From assembly GCA_002841435.1 (NCBI GenBank), contig PGZS01000015.1, positions 1 to 45,327 on the forward strand: 45,327 nucleotides of DNA. Reading direction: 5' to 3'. A program made the position numbers and the translations under genes. The DNA comes from Firmicutes bacterium HGW-Firmicutes-3. GTDB taxonomy: Bacteria > Bacillota > Clostridia > Lachnospirales > Vallitaleaceae. The notes under the pieces were generated by a model. The model searched no databases. It worked only from the letters and a program-made list of their open reading frames with translations, and had not been told where the DNA came from. This document shows positions 1 to 8,161 of the stretch, one piece after another (positions within the stretch are counted from its first letter, which is position 1; the number at the start of each line of letters is the position of its first letter).

Positions 1-12
1 AAATACATATAC

Positions 13-86
13 GGCGGAGTGGCTCAGATGGCTAGAGCATTCGGTTCATACCCGGAGGGTCATCGGTTCGAATCCGATCTCCGCTA
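13..86 (+). tRNA. tRNA-Met (anticodon CAT)
   Basis: The cloverleaf folds completely. The acceptor stem is 13-19 with 79-85, with a G-U first pair. The D stem is 22-25/35-38, the anticodon stem 40-44/52-56 with CAT at 47-49, and the T arm 62-66/74-78 with loop TTCGAAT. The G-U first pair, a D arm of the form GCTC/GAGC and a short 5-nt variable loop match elongator tRNA-Met of Bacillota better than initiator tRNA. A tRNA-Ile with lysidine-modified CAT is the alternative, but the overall sequence resembles elongator Met. The 3' CCA is not encoded (CTA follows the discriminator A). A terminator follows directly. Confidence 0.93.
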
Positions 87-91
87 CTAAA

Positions 92-116
92 AAGATCTCA
101 TATGAGGTCTTTTTTT
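92..116 (+). terminator. Intrinsic terminator of the tRNA-Met transcript
   Basis: An 8-bp stem (AAGATCTC / GAGGTCTT, loop ATAT) is followed by a run of six T. It sits five bases after the tRNA. Confidence 0.9.
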
Positions 117-528
117 GTAATGTAAAAAAGTACGGCTTTCCTTTTTTATCTTTAGGAAAGTCCAACTATAGTAAAGGGCCAATGATCCTTTCTCCCGTGA
201 ATGATTTGCATGCAAAAGGTAACAATGTCGCTTTGTTAGTTGTCATAATGTTTAAAAATGACACGAAAGTACTATGCAATGCATCCTTTAGGACAGGTTG
301 TAAGTAAATGGGTACAATGCACTTGTTTAAAGAAATTCATGAGGTTATACTAATGTTAAGTGGTCAATAATACCTGTTGACATAAAGTATGGCGATAGAT
401 TAATGACTTAATTTAGTGTGTTCAAGTGTTGAAGAGTTACCATGCTACAACCTACAACTTGTTTTGACAGTAAATACACTAAGAATTAGGGCTGATGAGG
501 AGTCCTAAAATGCACTGGGGGGCCATAT
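117..528. other. Long intergenic leader upstream of the LytTR regulator
   Basis: About 410 bases hold no convincing protein gene. They contain two promoter-like pairs (323-351, and TTGACA at 377-382 with ATTAAT at 399-404), a 12-bp perfect palindrome TTTGCATGCAAA at 205-216 that is within chance expectation, and GTTTTGACA at 461-469, a weak match (12 of 19) to the motif repeated around 21-25 kb. A 14-codon reading frame at 510-554 overlaps the start of the next gene. Confidence 0.5.
323..351 (+). promoter_or_regulatory. Sigma-A-type promoter upstream of the LytTR regulator
   Basis: TTGTTT, a 17-base spacer and TATACT. Transcription from here would give a 5' leader of about 170 nt before the regulator gene. 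A second pair at 377-404 (TTGACA, 16 bases, ATTAAT) is an alternative. Confidence 0.5.
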
Positions 529-1245
529 ATGACATTATTGATTTTAGAGGATGAACAGGAGATAAGTGAGCAAATTAAAGAAGCGGTATGTATTAAGAAA
601 CTTTTCGATTATGTTCTTAAGGCGACTACTATTAAAGAAGCTTTAAATATGTCAAAAAAGAATGAAGTTAGTATATTTATCGTTGATTTATTATTGCCGG
701 ATGGGAATGGCTATGAGTTTATTGAAGCCATTAGAGAATTACCGCAGTATGAATTGGCTTGGGTTGTCATAGTCACAGGCATTAAAGAGCCAACAGAGAA
801 TATCTTGGACGCATATAACAATTCTAAGTGCAACCGATATATTCGAAAACCATTCTCTATGAATTACCTAACGGATATGTTGGAAGAACTCATATACAAA
901 AAAGTAATTGTTCAAGATCAGCTAACCAAGTTGAAGATAAGACGTAAGTCAAGGGACTATTTCTTTGACCATAGTGAGATTGTCTATATCGAGACTGTAG
1001 ACAAGGTTGCCTATATTTATACTAAAAGAGAGAGGCATCCAATAGGTCGAGTCACGCTTTGTGAACTTGAAGAACAATTACCGAAAGAACAATTTATTCG
1101 TGTTCATCGAAGTTACATTGTTAATTTGTTATTTATTGATTATGTGAACAAGAACAACAGTCAAAGTATGATCAAAATTAAACATTATGAAAACATGATT
1201 CCGATTGGTCGTACCTACAAGGAAAACTATAATTTATTTCTGTAG
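529..1245 (+). CDS. LytTR-family response regulator (receiver + LytTR DNA-binding domain)
   Basis: This 238-residue protein has two domains. The N-terminal receiver spans about residues 1-125, with acidic residues E7/D8, phosphoacceptor D53, T83 and K107 in the expected places. The C-terminal LytTR domain spans about 135-236, with the family pattern IRVHRSYIVN near residue 185-195. It should bind DNA as a phosphorylation-controlled transcription factor. LytTR regulators often control virulence, bacteriocin or cell-wall genes, but nothing here identifies the targets. No histidine kinase lies next to it, so it is an orphan in this window. The ATG at 529 has GGGGGG at 517-522 six bases upstream. 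A second, stronger GAGGAG site at 497-502 serves an overlapping 14-codon frame. A terminator closes the gene. Confidence 0.9.
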   Translation: MTLLILEDEQEISEQIKEAVCIKKLFDYVLKATTIKEALNMSKKNEVSIFIVDLLLPDGNGYEFIEAIRELPQYELAWVVIVTGIKEPTENILDAYNNSKCNRYIRKPFSMNYLTDMLEELIYKKVIVQDQLTKLKIRRKSRDYFFDHSEIVYIETVDKVAYIYTKRERHPIGRVTLCELEEQLPKEQFIRVHRSYIVNLLFIDYVNKNNSQSMIKIKHYENMIPIGRTYKENYNLFL

Positions 1246-1302
1246 TTAATACTACATTTCTAAGAAGCTTTGATAGTGAGAGAGTTGATGTTATAAAAAA
1301 AT

Positions 1303-1328
1303 AAGTGCCATAGGGCACTTGTTTTTTT
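1303..1328 (+). terminator. Intrinsic terminator after the LytTR regulator
   Basis: A 7-bp perfect stem AAGTGCC / GGCACTT with loop ATAG is followed by GTTTTTTT. It ends a monocistronic regulator transcript. Confidence 0.9.
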
Positions 1329-1374
1329 GTGTTTCTCTAGCAAAGTCATTCTTTATATTTACAACCTTCCTATA

Positions 1375-1404
1375 TTGACGGAATTATATCAAATAGGTTA
1401 AGAT
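1375..1404 (+). promoter_or_regulatory. Promoter of the glycosyltransferase gene
   Basis: TTGACG, an 18-base spacer and TAAGAT, about 60 bases before the start codon. Confidence 0.5.
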
Positions 1405-1467
1405 TGTAGATGAAGTGAGATGTGTGCGTTAAATGACAAGAATGTTTAATCTATGAAGGGATAAACT

Positions 1468-2562
1468 ATGAAAGTATTATACGATTATCAAATATTTAGG
1501 ACACAACGCTATGGTGGCATATCCAGATATTTCACCAATTTAATTCAATGTTCAGAAAAAGAAAATGTAGTTGTACCGGTATTTCATTCGAAAAATTATT
1601 ATTTCAATAAGTTATATGATAATTTTGATCATAAATATGAAAGCATGCTAGTTGAAAAAGTCAATAATTGGATTTCGAAGTATTTGACAAGACGGACCTT
1701 GCGTAAGGACCAAGTAGATATCTTCCATCCAACGAATTATGATAGCTATTTTTTAAGATACCTGAAAAATGAAAAAGTTGTCATTACAGTCCATGACTTA
1801 GGAAGAGAATTGTTTCCTCAATATTACGGGAATAATGATACCACTCTTGAAGAAAAAAAGAAGCTAATATCAGCTGCTAACCATATAATTGCAGTTTCTA
1901 ATAATACAAAAGAAGACTTAATTCGTTTTTATCATATTGATCCTGATAAGATTACGGTTGTCTACCATGGATTACCTTTACGATTTGGAAAGGTGAATAT
2001 TACCTTAAGAGGACTTCCCGAACGTTATATTTTGTTTGTGGGCCAGAGAACAGATAATAAAAACTTCAAGTTGTTTTTGGAAGCGATGTCAATTGTGTTA
2101 TTAGAAGATGAAACATTGAATCTGTTATGTGTTGGAGGCGGTGAGTTCACAGAACATGAGCGCAAAGAGATTGCTAGGCTGGGTATCAATAAACAAGTCG
2201 GACAACGTAATTTGAATGATGAGGTACTGGCTGCTTGTTATCGACAAGCCTTAGCCTTTGTCTATCCTTCTATATATGAAGGTTTTGGGATACCGATATT
2301 AGAGGCATTCACCATGAAATGTCCGACCATATTAAGTGACATTGGCAGTTTTAGAGAAGTCGCACAAGAGGCCGGTATCTATTTCAATCCGAATGATATA
2401 TCTATGATTAAAGCGCAAATTAAATGGGTACTTGATCCGGACAATAAAAATAAAATTGAAGAAAAAATTAAGCAAGGGACTCATATCGCTCATAGCTTTA
2501 CCCTAGACAATACTTATGAAAAGACATATGAAGTATATGAAGCGGTAATAATGGAAAAGTAA
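1468..2562 (+). CDS. GT4-family glycosyltransferase (glycogen-synthase-like fold, GT-B)
   Basis: A 364-residue cytoplasmic glycosyltransferase without signal peptide or membrane segment. The N-terminal Rossmann half begins with the glycine-rich RYGGISRYF (13-21). The C-terminal half carries the nucleotide-sugar site, with the E-x7-E pair E271 and E279 in EGFGIPILEAF and the following SDIGSFREV. These are hallmarks of family 4 retaining transferases such as mannosyl- or glucosyltransferases of surface-polysaccharide assembly. Donor and acceptor cannot be read from the sequence. It stands alone, with its own promoter and no polysaccharide cluster around it. AAGGG lies seven bases before the ATG. 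The length is typical of the family. Confidence 0.88.
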   Translation: MKVLYDYQIFRTQRYGGISRYFTNLIQCSEKENVVVPVFHSKNYYFNKLYDNFDHKYESMLVEKVNNWISKYLTRRTLRKDQVDIFHPTNYDSYFLRYLKNEKVVITVHDLGRELFPQYYGNNDTTLEEKKKLISAANHIIAVSNNTKEDLIRFYHIDPDKITVVYHGLPLRFGKVNITLRGLPERYILFVGQRTDNKNFKLFLEAMSIVLLEDETLNLLCVGGGEFTEHERKEIARLGINKQVGQRNLNDEVLAACYRQALAFVYPSIYEGFGIPILEAFTMKCPTILSDIGSFREVAQEAGIYFNPNDISMIKAQIKWVLDPDNKNKIEEKIKQGTHIAHSFTLDNTYEKTYEVYEAVIMEK

Positions 2563-2569
2563 TAGAATA

Positions 2570-2585
2570 ATATGTCATGACATAT
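2570..2585. repeat. 16-bp perfect palindrome ATATGTCATGACATAT
   Basis: It lies eight bases after the glycosyltransferase stop codon and is followed by CTTGTTTTATT. It could be a weak terminator (6-bp stem, CATG loop) or an operator for the next gene. The poor T-run makes neither certain. Confidence 0.4.
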
Positions 2586-2653
2586 CTTGTTTTATTCTTG
2601 ATTTCGTTGTATGATGGTGGAACAATACTCGATTATTAGAAATGAGGCATAAA

Positions 2654-3679
2654 ATGAAGCTATTAAACTATATTTTAATTAATAAAGAAGCAAGGCTCTT
2701 TGATACAAAGGAGTTCTTGTTAAAGGCTTTTGTGGCGGTTTTGATAGGGTCTTTTGTGGGAGAAAGCATTCCATATGTTTCTAAAGATATGATTTCAGTG
2801 CTCTTTGGCATGATGTTGACTTTAGAACCTGTTAATTTGACCGGTATTCGAAGTGGTTTTAAACAAGTCGAAGCGTCCGTTATCGGTGCGCTAATAACAG
2901 GTATAATCTTGTCAATCCTAGGTTATAATCCATGGTCGGCCGCCCTTTCTGTAACGGTCACCCTGTATGTTAGCTTGTTAATTAATTGGCGCCAGTTTTC
3001 AGTAGTTGCTGTTTTTACATCCATCTACATGGCCCAGTATGTACAACTTGATTTCCTAGGCAATCCTAGTGAGGTTGAGACATTTAAACTTAGAATTACA
3101 GCTTTGATAACAGGTGTTGCTATAGCCATGTTTGTGAATTTGTTGTTTTCTTTTATGGGTTATAAACACATGATGGAAAAAAGAGTCTTTCATTTATTGG
3201 AACAGATTAGTAAAAAAACAAATGCCATATATCAAATGTTAAGTCTTCATAACTATGAGGATGCCCATAAAATCATGAAAGATTATGGAGATTTATTTAA
3301 TAATCTCAACTGGATTAACGGAACGATTATGGATTACCAGAAAGATTATTTTACCTTTAAAAATGAACAAAAAAGTGTTAAGCTTGAGAAAATCATAAAG
3401 ATGACTGCATTACTTAGAGAAATGTCTCACATTACATATGACATATGTTTTAGATTGTCCAAAGGGGATCATGGGTACAAGGAGCCGGAATTTGTAGAAT
3501 GTTTTGAGCATATCCTGCATCGCATGGATCAGCTTCTGGAAAAACTGGACTGTATTATCCATAATAGAGATGTTACCAGCGTTATAGTGGTGGGGTCAAG
3601 AGACAAATCCCATGAAACCCTAAAACTATTAAATGAGAATATTGAGCATATGGATCATTTGCTGACCCATTATTTGTAG
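2654..3679 (+). CDS. FUSC / aromatic-acid-exporter-like membrane protein
   Basis: A 341-residue integral membrane protein. The N-terminal half (about residues 20-170) has five or six hydrophobic segments separated by short loops, including the pattern FVGESIPYVS followed by a second repeat-like segment. The C-terminal half is hydrophilic, helical and cytoplasmic, with heptad-like stretches. This architecture fits the FUSC / ArAE (formerly DUF939-type) proteins, which are linked to export of aromatic or other small acids; the substrate here is unknown. An ATG at 2642 is possible. The ATG at 2654 is preferred because GAGG (2644-2647) lies six bases before it and would be inside the longer frame. 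The gene is monocistronic between a glycosyltransferase and ispF, with no functional link evident. Confidence 0.68.
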   Translation: MKLLNYILINKEARLFDTKEFLLKAFVAVLIGSFVGESIPYVSKDMISVLFGMMLTLEPVNLTGIRSGFKQVEASVIGALITGIILSILGYNPWSAALSVTVTLYVSLLINWRQFSVVAVFTSIYMAQYVQLDFLGNPSEVETFKLRITALITGVAIAMFVNLLFSFMGYKHMMEKRVFHLLEQISKKTNAIYQMLSLHNYEDAHKIMKDYGDLFNNLNWINGTIMDYQKDYFTFKNEQKSVKLEKIIKMTALLREMSHITYDICFRLSKGDHGYKEPEFVECFEHILHRMDQLLEKLDCIIHNRDVTSVIVVGSRDKSHETLKLLNENIEHMDHLLTHYL

Positions 3680-3734
3680 ATAGATATTTTTGATTCAGTT
3701 ATAATATGCATAATAATAAAAAGGAGTAAATATT

Positions 3735-4211
3735 ATGAGAATTGGTATGGGATATGATGTACACAAATTGGTTTTAGGTAGAGAACTAATCATTGGTGGC
3801 GTGAACATTCCCCATACCCATGGACTCCTAGGACACAGCGATGCAGATGTATTAACCCATGCTATTATGGATAGTTTACTTGGTGCCATGGCTTTAGGTG
3901 ACATTGGCAAGCACTTTCCGGATACGGATAAAAACTATAAAGGTGCGGATAGTATCAAGCTACTAGAAGCGGTTAGGGGCATTATGACGTCTCATGGCTA
4001 TGAGGTTGTAAATCTAGATGCCACCATTGTTGCACAAGCCCCTAAAATGGCACCTTATATTGAGGCTATGCGAGAGATTATAGGAAAAACCCTTAATACA
4101 AATATAGACAGTATCAATATAAAAGCAACAACAGAAGAAGGACTCGGCTTTACTGGAGAAGAAAAAGGCATCAGTGCTCAATCCATCTGTTTGTTGATGA
4201 AAAATGCATGA
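3735..4211 (+). CDS. ispF: 2-C-methyl-D-erythritol 2,4-cyclodiphosphate synthase
   Basis: The enzyme converts CDP-methylerythritol 2-phosphate to MEcPP with release of CMP, the fifth step of the MEP isoprenoid pathway. At 158 residues it is full length. The zinc ligands D8 and H10 in GYDVHKL and H42 in VLTHAIMD are present, as are the LLGHSDADV segment and the C-terminal [10 protein letters not shown] that binds the cytidine moiety. AAGGAG sits about ten bases before the ATG. A TATAAT box at 3700-3705 probably starts the transcript, though its -35 is poor. IspD is not adjacent, so the gene is separated from its usual partner. The next gene begins 33 bases downstream and may be cotranscribed. 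Confidence 0.96.
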   Translation: MRIGMGYDVHKLVLGRELIIGGVNIPHTHGLLGHSDADVLTHAIMDSLLGAMALGDIGKHFPDTDKNYKGADSIKLLEAVRGIMTSHGYEVVNLDATIVAQAPKMAPYIEAMREIIGKTLNTNIDSINIKATTEEGLGFTGEEKGISAQSICLLMKNA

Positions 4212-4244
4212 CCAAAGGATTAGGCTTACAGATTGGAGAACATC

Positions 4245-5150
4245 ATGATATTAAAACCACTAGCCATTGAAGATCAGGAAATATTAACACCCTATATTGA
4301 CAAACGTTCCATCCCAAATTGTGAATACTGTTTTGCTACTCTATATTTGTGGAACAAAAGATACAACATACGCTATGCCAAATTTGAGCATTATATATTG
4401 TTGATTGAAGAATTTGAAGGCAAGACCTATGCAATTATGCCACTATGTGAAGAAAGCTATTTTAAAGAAGCCACAGAAACTTTAATTCATTATTTTCATA
4501 GCTTAAGCTTACCAGTTGAGATTCTGGTAACCGATGAGATCTATAAGAATTTTATTGAAGAAAACTATAAAGATCAATTTGAGATCACCACAAATAGAGA
4601 CCAATATGATTATCTCTATGACGCAGAGGCCCTTAGGACACTTAAAGGTAAGAAACTTAGCAAAAAAAGAAATCATCTTAATAGCTTCAAAAAGGAATAT
4701 GAAGGCAGATGGCGGTATGAAGAGATTTATAGTGACAAAAACCGTGAAATTTGTGAATTTGTAAACGGTTGGGCAGATGACAAAGATGAGGATGCGGGTA
4801 TGCTTGCAGATGAACTCGTTGGTGTCTGCAAGGCCATAGAACAAATGGAAAAGCTAGATGTCAAGGTAGGTGCAATATACATTGACGATGAACTAAAAGC
4901 GGTGACCATTGGCTCAATAATGAATCATGATAAAGAAGCAGTGATACATATTGAAAAGGCAGATCCGGAAGTACGGGGCCTTTATCAAGCCATTAATCAG
5001 GAGTTCTTAATTCATGCTTATCCGAAGGTTGAACTTGTTAATCGGGAAGATGACTTAGGACTTGAAGGGCTTAGAAAATCTAAGTTAAGCTATTATCCTA
5101 TCGACCTTATAAAAAAATATAATATCTTAGAAAAAGACAATACTATTTAG
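4245..5150 (+). CDS. DUF2156 (phosphatidylglycerol lysyltransferase C-terminal-like) protein
   Basis: A 301-residue soluble protein with the two-lobed GNAT-like fold of the DUF2156 family, which is related to the catalytic part of MprF and to FemAB-like aminoacyl transferases. Visible signatures are the early NCEYCFATLYLWN block (about 25-37), the central KKLSKKRNHLNSFKKEY stretch, and the C-terminal YQAINQEFLIHAYP and VNREDDLGLEGLRKSK blocks. The family probably transfers an acyl or aminoacyl group, but the substrate is unproven. There are no membrane segments, so it is not a full MprF. The ATG at 4245 is chosen because GGAG (4235-4238) lies six bases before it. A TTG at 4233 would overlap that site. 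It is followed after 14 bases by an acetyltransferase gene, probably in the same operon. Confidence 0.8.
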   Translation: MILKPLAIEDQEILTPYIDKRSIPNCEYCFATLYLWNKRYNIRYAKFEHYILLIEEFEGKTYAIMPLCEESYFKEATETLIHYFHSLSLPVEILVTDEIYKNFIEENYKDQFEITTNRDQYDYLYDAEALRTLKGKKLSKKRNHLNSFKKEYEGRWRYEEIYSDKNREICEFVNGWADDKDEDAGMLADELVGVCKAIEQMEKLDVKVGAIYIDDELKAVTIGSIMNHDKEAVIHIEKADPEVRGLYQAINQEFLIHAYPKVELVNREDDLGLEGLRKSKLSYYPIDLIKKYNILEKDNTI

Positions 5151-5164
5151 TTATTGGAGGCATT

Positions 5165-6274
5165 ATGATTAGAAGGTTGAACGAAAGTGATAAAGATAAA
5201 GCCATAAAATTATGGCAAGAAATATTTATTGAAGATGGGCCATCTTTGGTGGCCTATTATTTTGATACGCATATTGAGATTAACCAAGTAGTAGGGTATA
5301 TGGAAGGCGATGACCTTTTAGCGATGGCCCATCTAAACCCCTATCAGTTGATGTGGCAAGGGTGTCTTTATAATATCAATTATGTGGTGGGTGTGGCTAC
5401 AAAGCAATCTCATAGACGGCAAGGTTTAATGAAAAAAATGATGGTATGGGTACTAAGAGAACAGTATGATGCAGGAGATGTCTTTTCGGTTTTAATGCCT
5501 ATAGACTCAAGATTATATGATCAATTTGGTTTTGGTTTTATACAGGATGTTGTGCTCTACAAGTTTAGTTATCAGAACCTGAACCGAAAAGTGAGAACAG
5601 TACCAAGTGAAGAGATTAACGTTGATACAAGCATTTGGTTGTTACCCATCTACAACAATTATAAGAAGACTTTAACATTATCTCAAAACAGAGGTATGCG
5701 AGATTTTGAACATCTATTAAAAGAAGTGCATTCTGAGAATGGTCATGTGGTCGTTGTGCCCGATGGCTATGTTGTTTATTATGATTTTGAGGCTATTTTT
5801 GTTAGAGAATGTATTTATACATCGGATGAAGGTCTAATGAACATCTTGGATTATATGGGTAGTATTGCAGGAGAAAAATCGATTCAGTGGCAGATGCCAA
5901 AAACTAATCCACTAAAACATCTGATTCCCCACATGAAGGAACATGAAAGATTAGAAAAACCTTTTATGATGGCCCGTATACTTCATGTGGAATCGCTTTT
6001 TGAAGCTATGGCGGATCTTTTAGGCACATGTACCATCAAGGTTATTGATGATCAGATTCTAGAGAACAACCATACCTATAAAATAGACGGTCAAGTAAGT
6101 ATAACCCATGAAGCACCGGACATTACACTGGATATCGAGTCTTTAGCTCAGTGGCTATTTGGCTATGACACTTTAGAGTCTATTGCCGGTATTCGTCCAA
6201 GAGTCACGATACATCAGCATCATTTGTTATATCCCCAGTATCCAATCCAGAATTATTTTACTGCTTTGATTTAA
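5165..6274 (+). CDS. Eis-like GNAT N-acetyltransferase
   Basis: The 369-residue size and the three-part layout match the Eis family. An N-terminal GNAT domain (about 1-150) has the acetyl-CoA loop at SHRRQGLMKKMM (about 80-91) and the typical PIDSRLYDQFGFGF segment. A second GNAT-like domain follows, and the protein ends in an SCP2-like sterol-carrier fold (about 270-369) with TITHEAP-like strands and a C-terminal carboxylate. The family acetylates amines such as aminoglycosides or lysine side chains; the natural substrate is usually unknown. AGGAGG-like TTGGAGG stands a few bases before the ATG. It probably shares an mRNA with the DUF2156 gene. Its stop codon overlaps that of the convergent gene downstream (TTAA at 6271-6274). 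Confidence 0.85.
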   Translation: MIRRLNESDKDKAIKLWQEIFIEDGPSLVAYYFDTHIEINQVVGYMEGDDLLAMAHLNPYQLMWQGCLYNINYVVGVATKQSHRRQGLMKKMMVWVLREQYDAGDVFSVLMPIDSRLYDQFGFGFIQDVVLYKFSYQNLNRKVRTVPSEEINVDTSIWLLPIYNNYKKTLTLSQNRGMRDFEHLLKEVHSENGHVVVVPDGYVVYYDFEAIFVRECIYTSDEGLMNILDYMGSIAGEKSIQWQMPKTNPLKHLIPHMKEHERLEKPFMMARILHVESLFEAMADLLGTCTIKVIDDQILENNHTYKIDGQVSITHEAPDITLDIESLAQWLFGYDTLESIAGIRPRVTIHQHHLLYPQYPIQNYFTALI

Positions 6275-7857
6275 GGTGTTTTTTTCCAAGTTGGAAAAAC
6301 AAGAGGGTCTTCTGCCATGAATTTCCATGGATTTAGATTAACACCGCTTTTTGATACAGCAAAGTGCAAATGTGGACCGGTTGAAAAACCGGTTGTACCG
6401 ACTTCGCCGATAATATCTCCTTTTTTAACCTCTTGACCATCCTCCACATAGATTTTATGCATGTGTACGTAGGTTGTAAACAGACCTAAACCATGGTCTA
6501 AGACAACCACATTACCGGATATGATGAGGTCAGAAGAGAAGGTGACAATACCATTGTGAGCCGCTTTTATGGGCGTGCCTTGAGGTGCTGCTATATCGAT
6601 GGCGGTATGTCTAGAGCTTTCCGTTCCCTTATTAACATATCGAATGACGGAGTATTCTGTGGATATGCGACCTTCTACAGGTTGGACAAATGGGCTATCC
6701 CATAATTTTTCTCCAACTGAATGGGCTTTTGCATTTTTAAATTTTTCGGCGTCTTTTTTGGCATTTTCATCGGATCTAAGTGAAGCAGTAGAGGCGTTAA
6801 CAGTTAGTTGCTGGGTTTCGAATATTTTCTCGGTTATTTGGTATTCAATGGCTTTAATTAGCTTGTTGGTGGATGCATCATATAAGCTTAAGTTATAGGT
6901 GCCGGGTTTTGTTCTGCTGTCGATGGGCACCAATGCAACCAGTTCATCTTCATGATGAAAAATCCCAATGGTATTCTTAAATATAGGCGTTTCGATTCTA
7001 TAATCAAGACCAAAAGGTTGCTCAATGAGAACCCCAATACTATCTCCCGGCTCAAAAGTTGTTTTATTGAGATGTAAGGATTCTTCAAGACGAAGGTCCA
7101 GACCGAAAGAATAGTTGATCTTGCCTGTATAATCTAGAGTAGTATCATCCCATATAGCCATTAGGGTATAAGTATAACGACCGGATTTTCTTGGCACAGG
7201 TAAACGACTCATGTCATCAATAATATGGGTAGTCTCTTCTCTTCCGTTGTCAATGGCCAGAATTATCTGATTCGGTGACCTATGATCAAACTCTAGTGAA
7301 ATATCAATAGCATCGGTTTGGGTATAATAGGTTTCATGATGTGTTGTCTGGTCTTTGATGTTATAGGTCACATTATCTGTTGGATGTAGTTTCCAATCTT
7401 GATTGTAAGCATAGTCAACAATAGTATCGTTAATGACAAGTTGAGGCATTGAAGGCATCAAATAGGAAAAATGATTACGAATAGGTAATTTATTCAGATA
7501 GGTTTCAACCCATTCAAAGGGAATCTCATAAGTACCATTGATGTTTTGTGCCCGAGCTTCTCTATTTGTAAGGTCGAAACTCAAATCAAATTGCATGATG
7601 CCCCGAATGGTGTCCAAATCCAGTAGATAGACGAGATCAGGCTTGATACTCTGTGCTTTCACAGGTGCATCCAGTAGATGGGTATATAGGTCTAATAAAC
7701 CATCTTCACGGGTTAGGGTATCAACGGGTACAAGATTTTCGTCTGATTCAGGAAAATAGACGGTTGCTTGGACCAGATCATCTAATGTAAGAGCCGGACT
7801 ACAGCCTGTTATGATTGACAAGAAGAATATTAAAATGAGTGGATGAATTATTTTCAC
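6271..7857 (-). CDS. Lipoprotein with C-terminal M23 (LytM) metallopeptidase domain
   Basis: A 528-residue exported peptidoglycan hydrolase or regulator. A hydrophobic signal ends in a lipobox with C19 (SIITGC), so the mature protein should be lipid-anchored outside the cell. Residues 20-340 form a long region of beta-rich repeats of unknown type. A lysine/alanine linker (360-385) precedes the M23 domain at about 390-510. Its zinc ligands H417 and D421 (RHTAID) and H498 (HLH), and the catalytic H465 (YVHMH) and H496, are all present, so it should be active against peptide cross-bridges. The start is a GTG with GGAGG nine bases upstream on the minus strand. It converges with the acetyltransferase gene, sharing 4 bases at the stop codons with no clear terminator between them. 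Confidence 0.9.
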   Translation of the reverse strand: MKIIHPLILIFFLSIITGCSPALTLDDLVQATVYFPESDENLVPVDTLTREDGLLDLYTHLLDAPVKAQSIKPDLVYLLDLDTIRGIMQFDLSFDLTNREARAQNINGTYEIPFEWVETYLNKLPIRNHFSYLMPSMPQLVINDTIVDYAYNQDWKLHPTDNVTYNIKDQTTHHETYYTQTDAIDISLEFDHRSPNQIILAIDNGREETTHIIDDMSRLPVPRKSGRYTYTLMAIWDDTTLDYTGKINYSFGLDLRLEESLHLNKTTFEPGDSIGVLIEQPFGLDYRIETPIFKNTIGIFHHEDELVALVPIDSRTKPGTYNLSLYDASTNKLIKAIEYQITEKIFETQQLTVNASTASLRSDENAKKDAEKFKNAKAHSVGEKLWDSPFVQPVEGRISTEYSVIRYVNKGTESSRHTAIDIAAPQGTPIKAAHNGIVTFSSDLIISGNVVVLDHGLGLFTTYVHMHKIYVEDGQEVKKGDIIGEVGTTGFSTGPHLHFAVSKSGVNLNPWKFMAEDPLVFPTWKKTP

Positions 7858-8161
7858 GGTTTGTTGCCTCCAATATATACATTATATTAAAACCTTGTAA
7901 GACGGATGTGTAGTATGGTGTCAACTAAATCCATATAATCTCTCAAATAAGGTTGTGTCTTTAACATTATAGCCTGTAAGCGTGAAATAGTAAACCGGTG
8001 AACGGTTGTTGCCATGAACTTTTCATTCAAAAATCGGATTGTGAGCCCTAGTATCCTATGTTATAATGATGAAAGCATGACGTTAAGCCCTTGATTAGCA
8101 AGGTATATTAAGCTCAGTGGACATTGATGATGAATGTCGAGCATAAAGATGGAGTGAGATG
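7858..8161. other. Divergent intergenic region between the M23 lipoprotein and gltX
   Basis: About 300 bases with no reading frame worth naming. The gltX promoter lies at 8039-8067. On the minus strand a TTGACA and a TATAAT occur near 7870-7920, but they are 32 bases apart, so no lipoprotein promoter can be assigned with confidence. There is no T-box motif in front of gltX. Confidence 0.5.
8039..8067 (+). promoter_or_regulatory. gltX promoter
   Basis: TTGTGA, a 17-base spacer and a perfect TATAAT, about 90 bases before the gene. Confidence 0.7.

Noticed and set aside
205-216. 12-bp perfect palindrome TTTGCATGCAAA
   Set aside because: Several such palindromes are expected by chance in 45 kb, and it is not placed at a promoter.
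490-512. CTGATGAGGAGTCCTAAAA resembles a hammerhead ribozyme core
   Set aside because: Stem II would be only two base pairs, the conserved GAAA reads TAAAA, and stems I and III cannot be formed. Chance match.
13-530. tRNA gene as a site of island integration
   Set aside because: No integrase, no repeat of the tRNA 3' end and no change in gene content that would mark an island were seen nearby.
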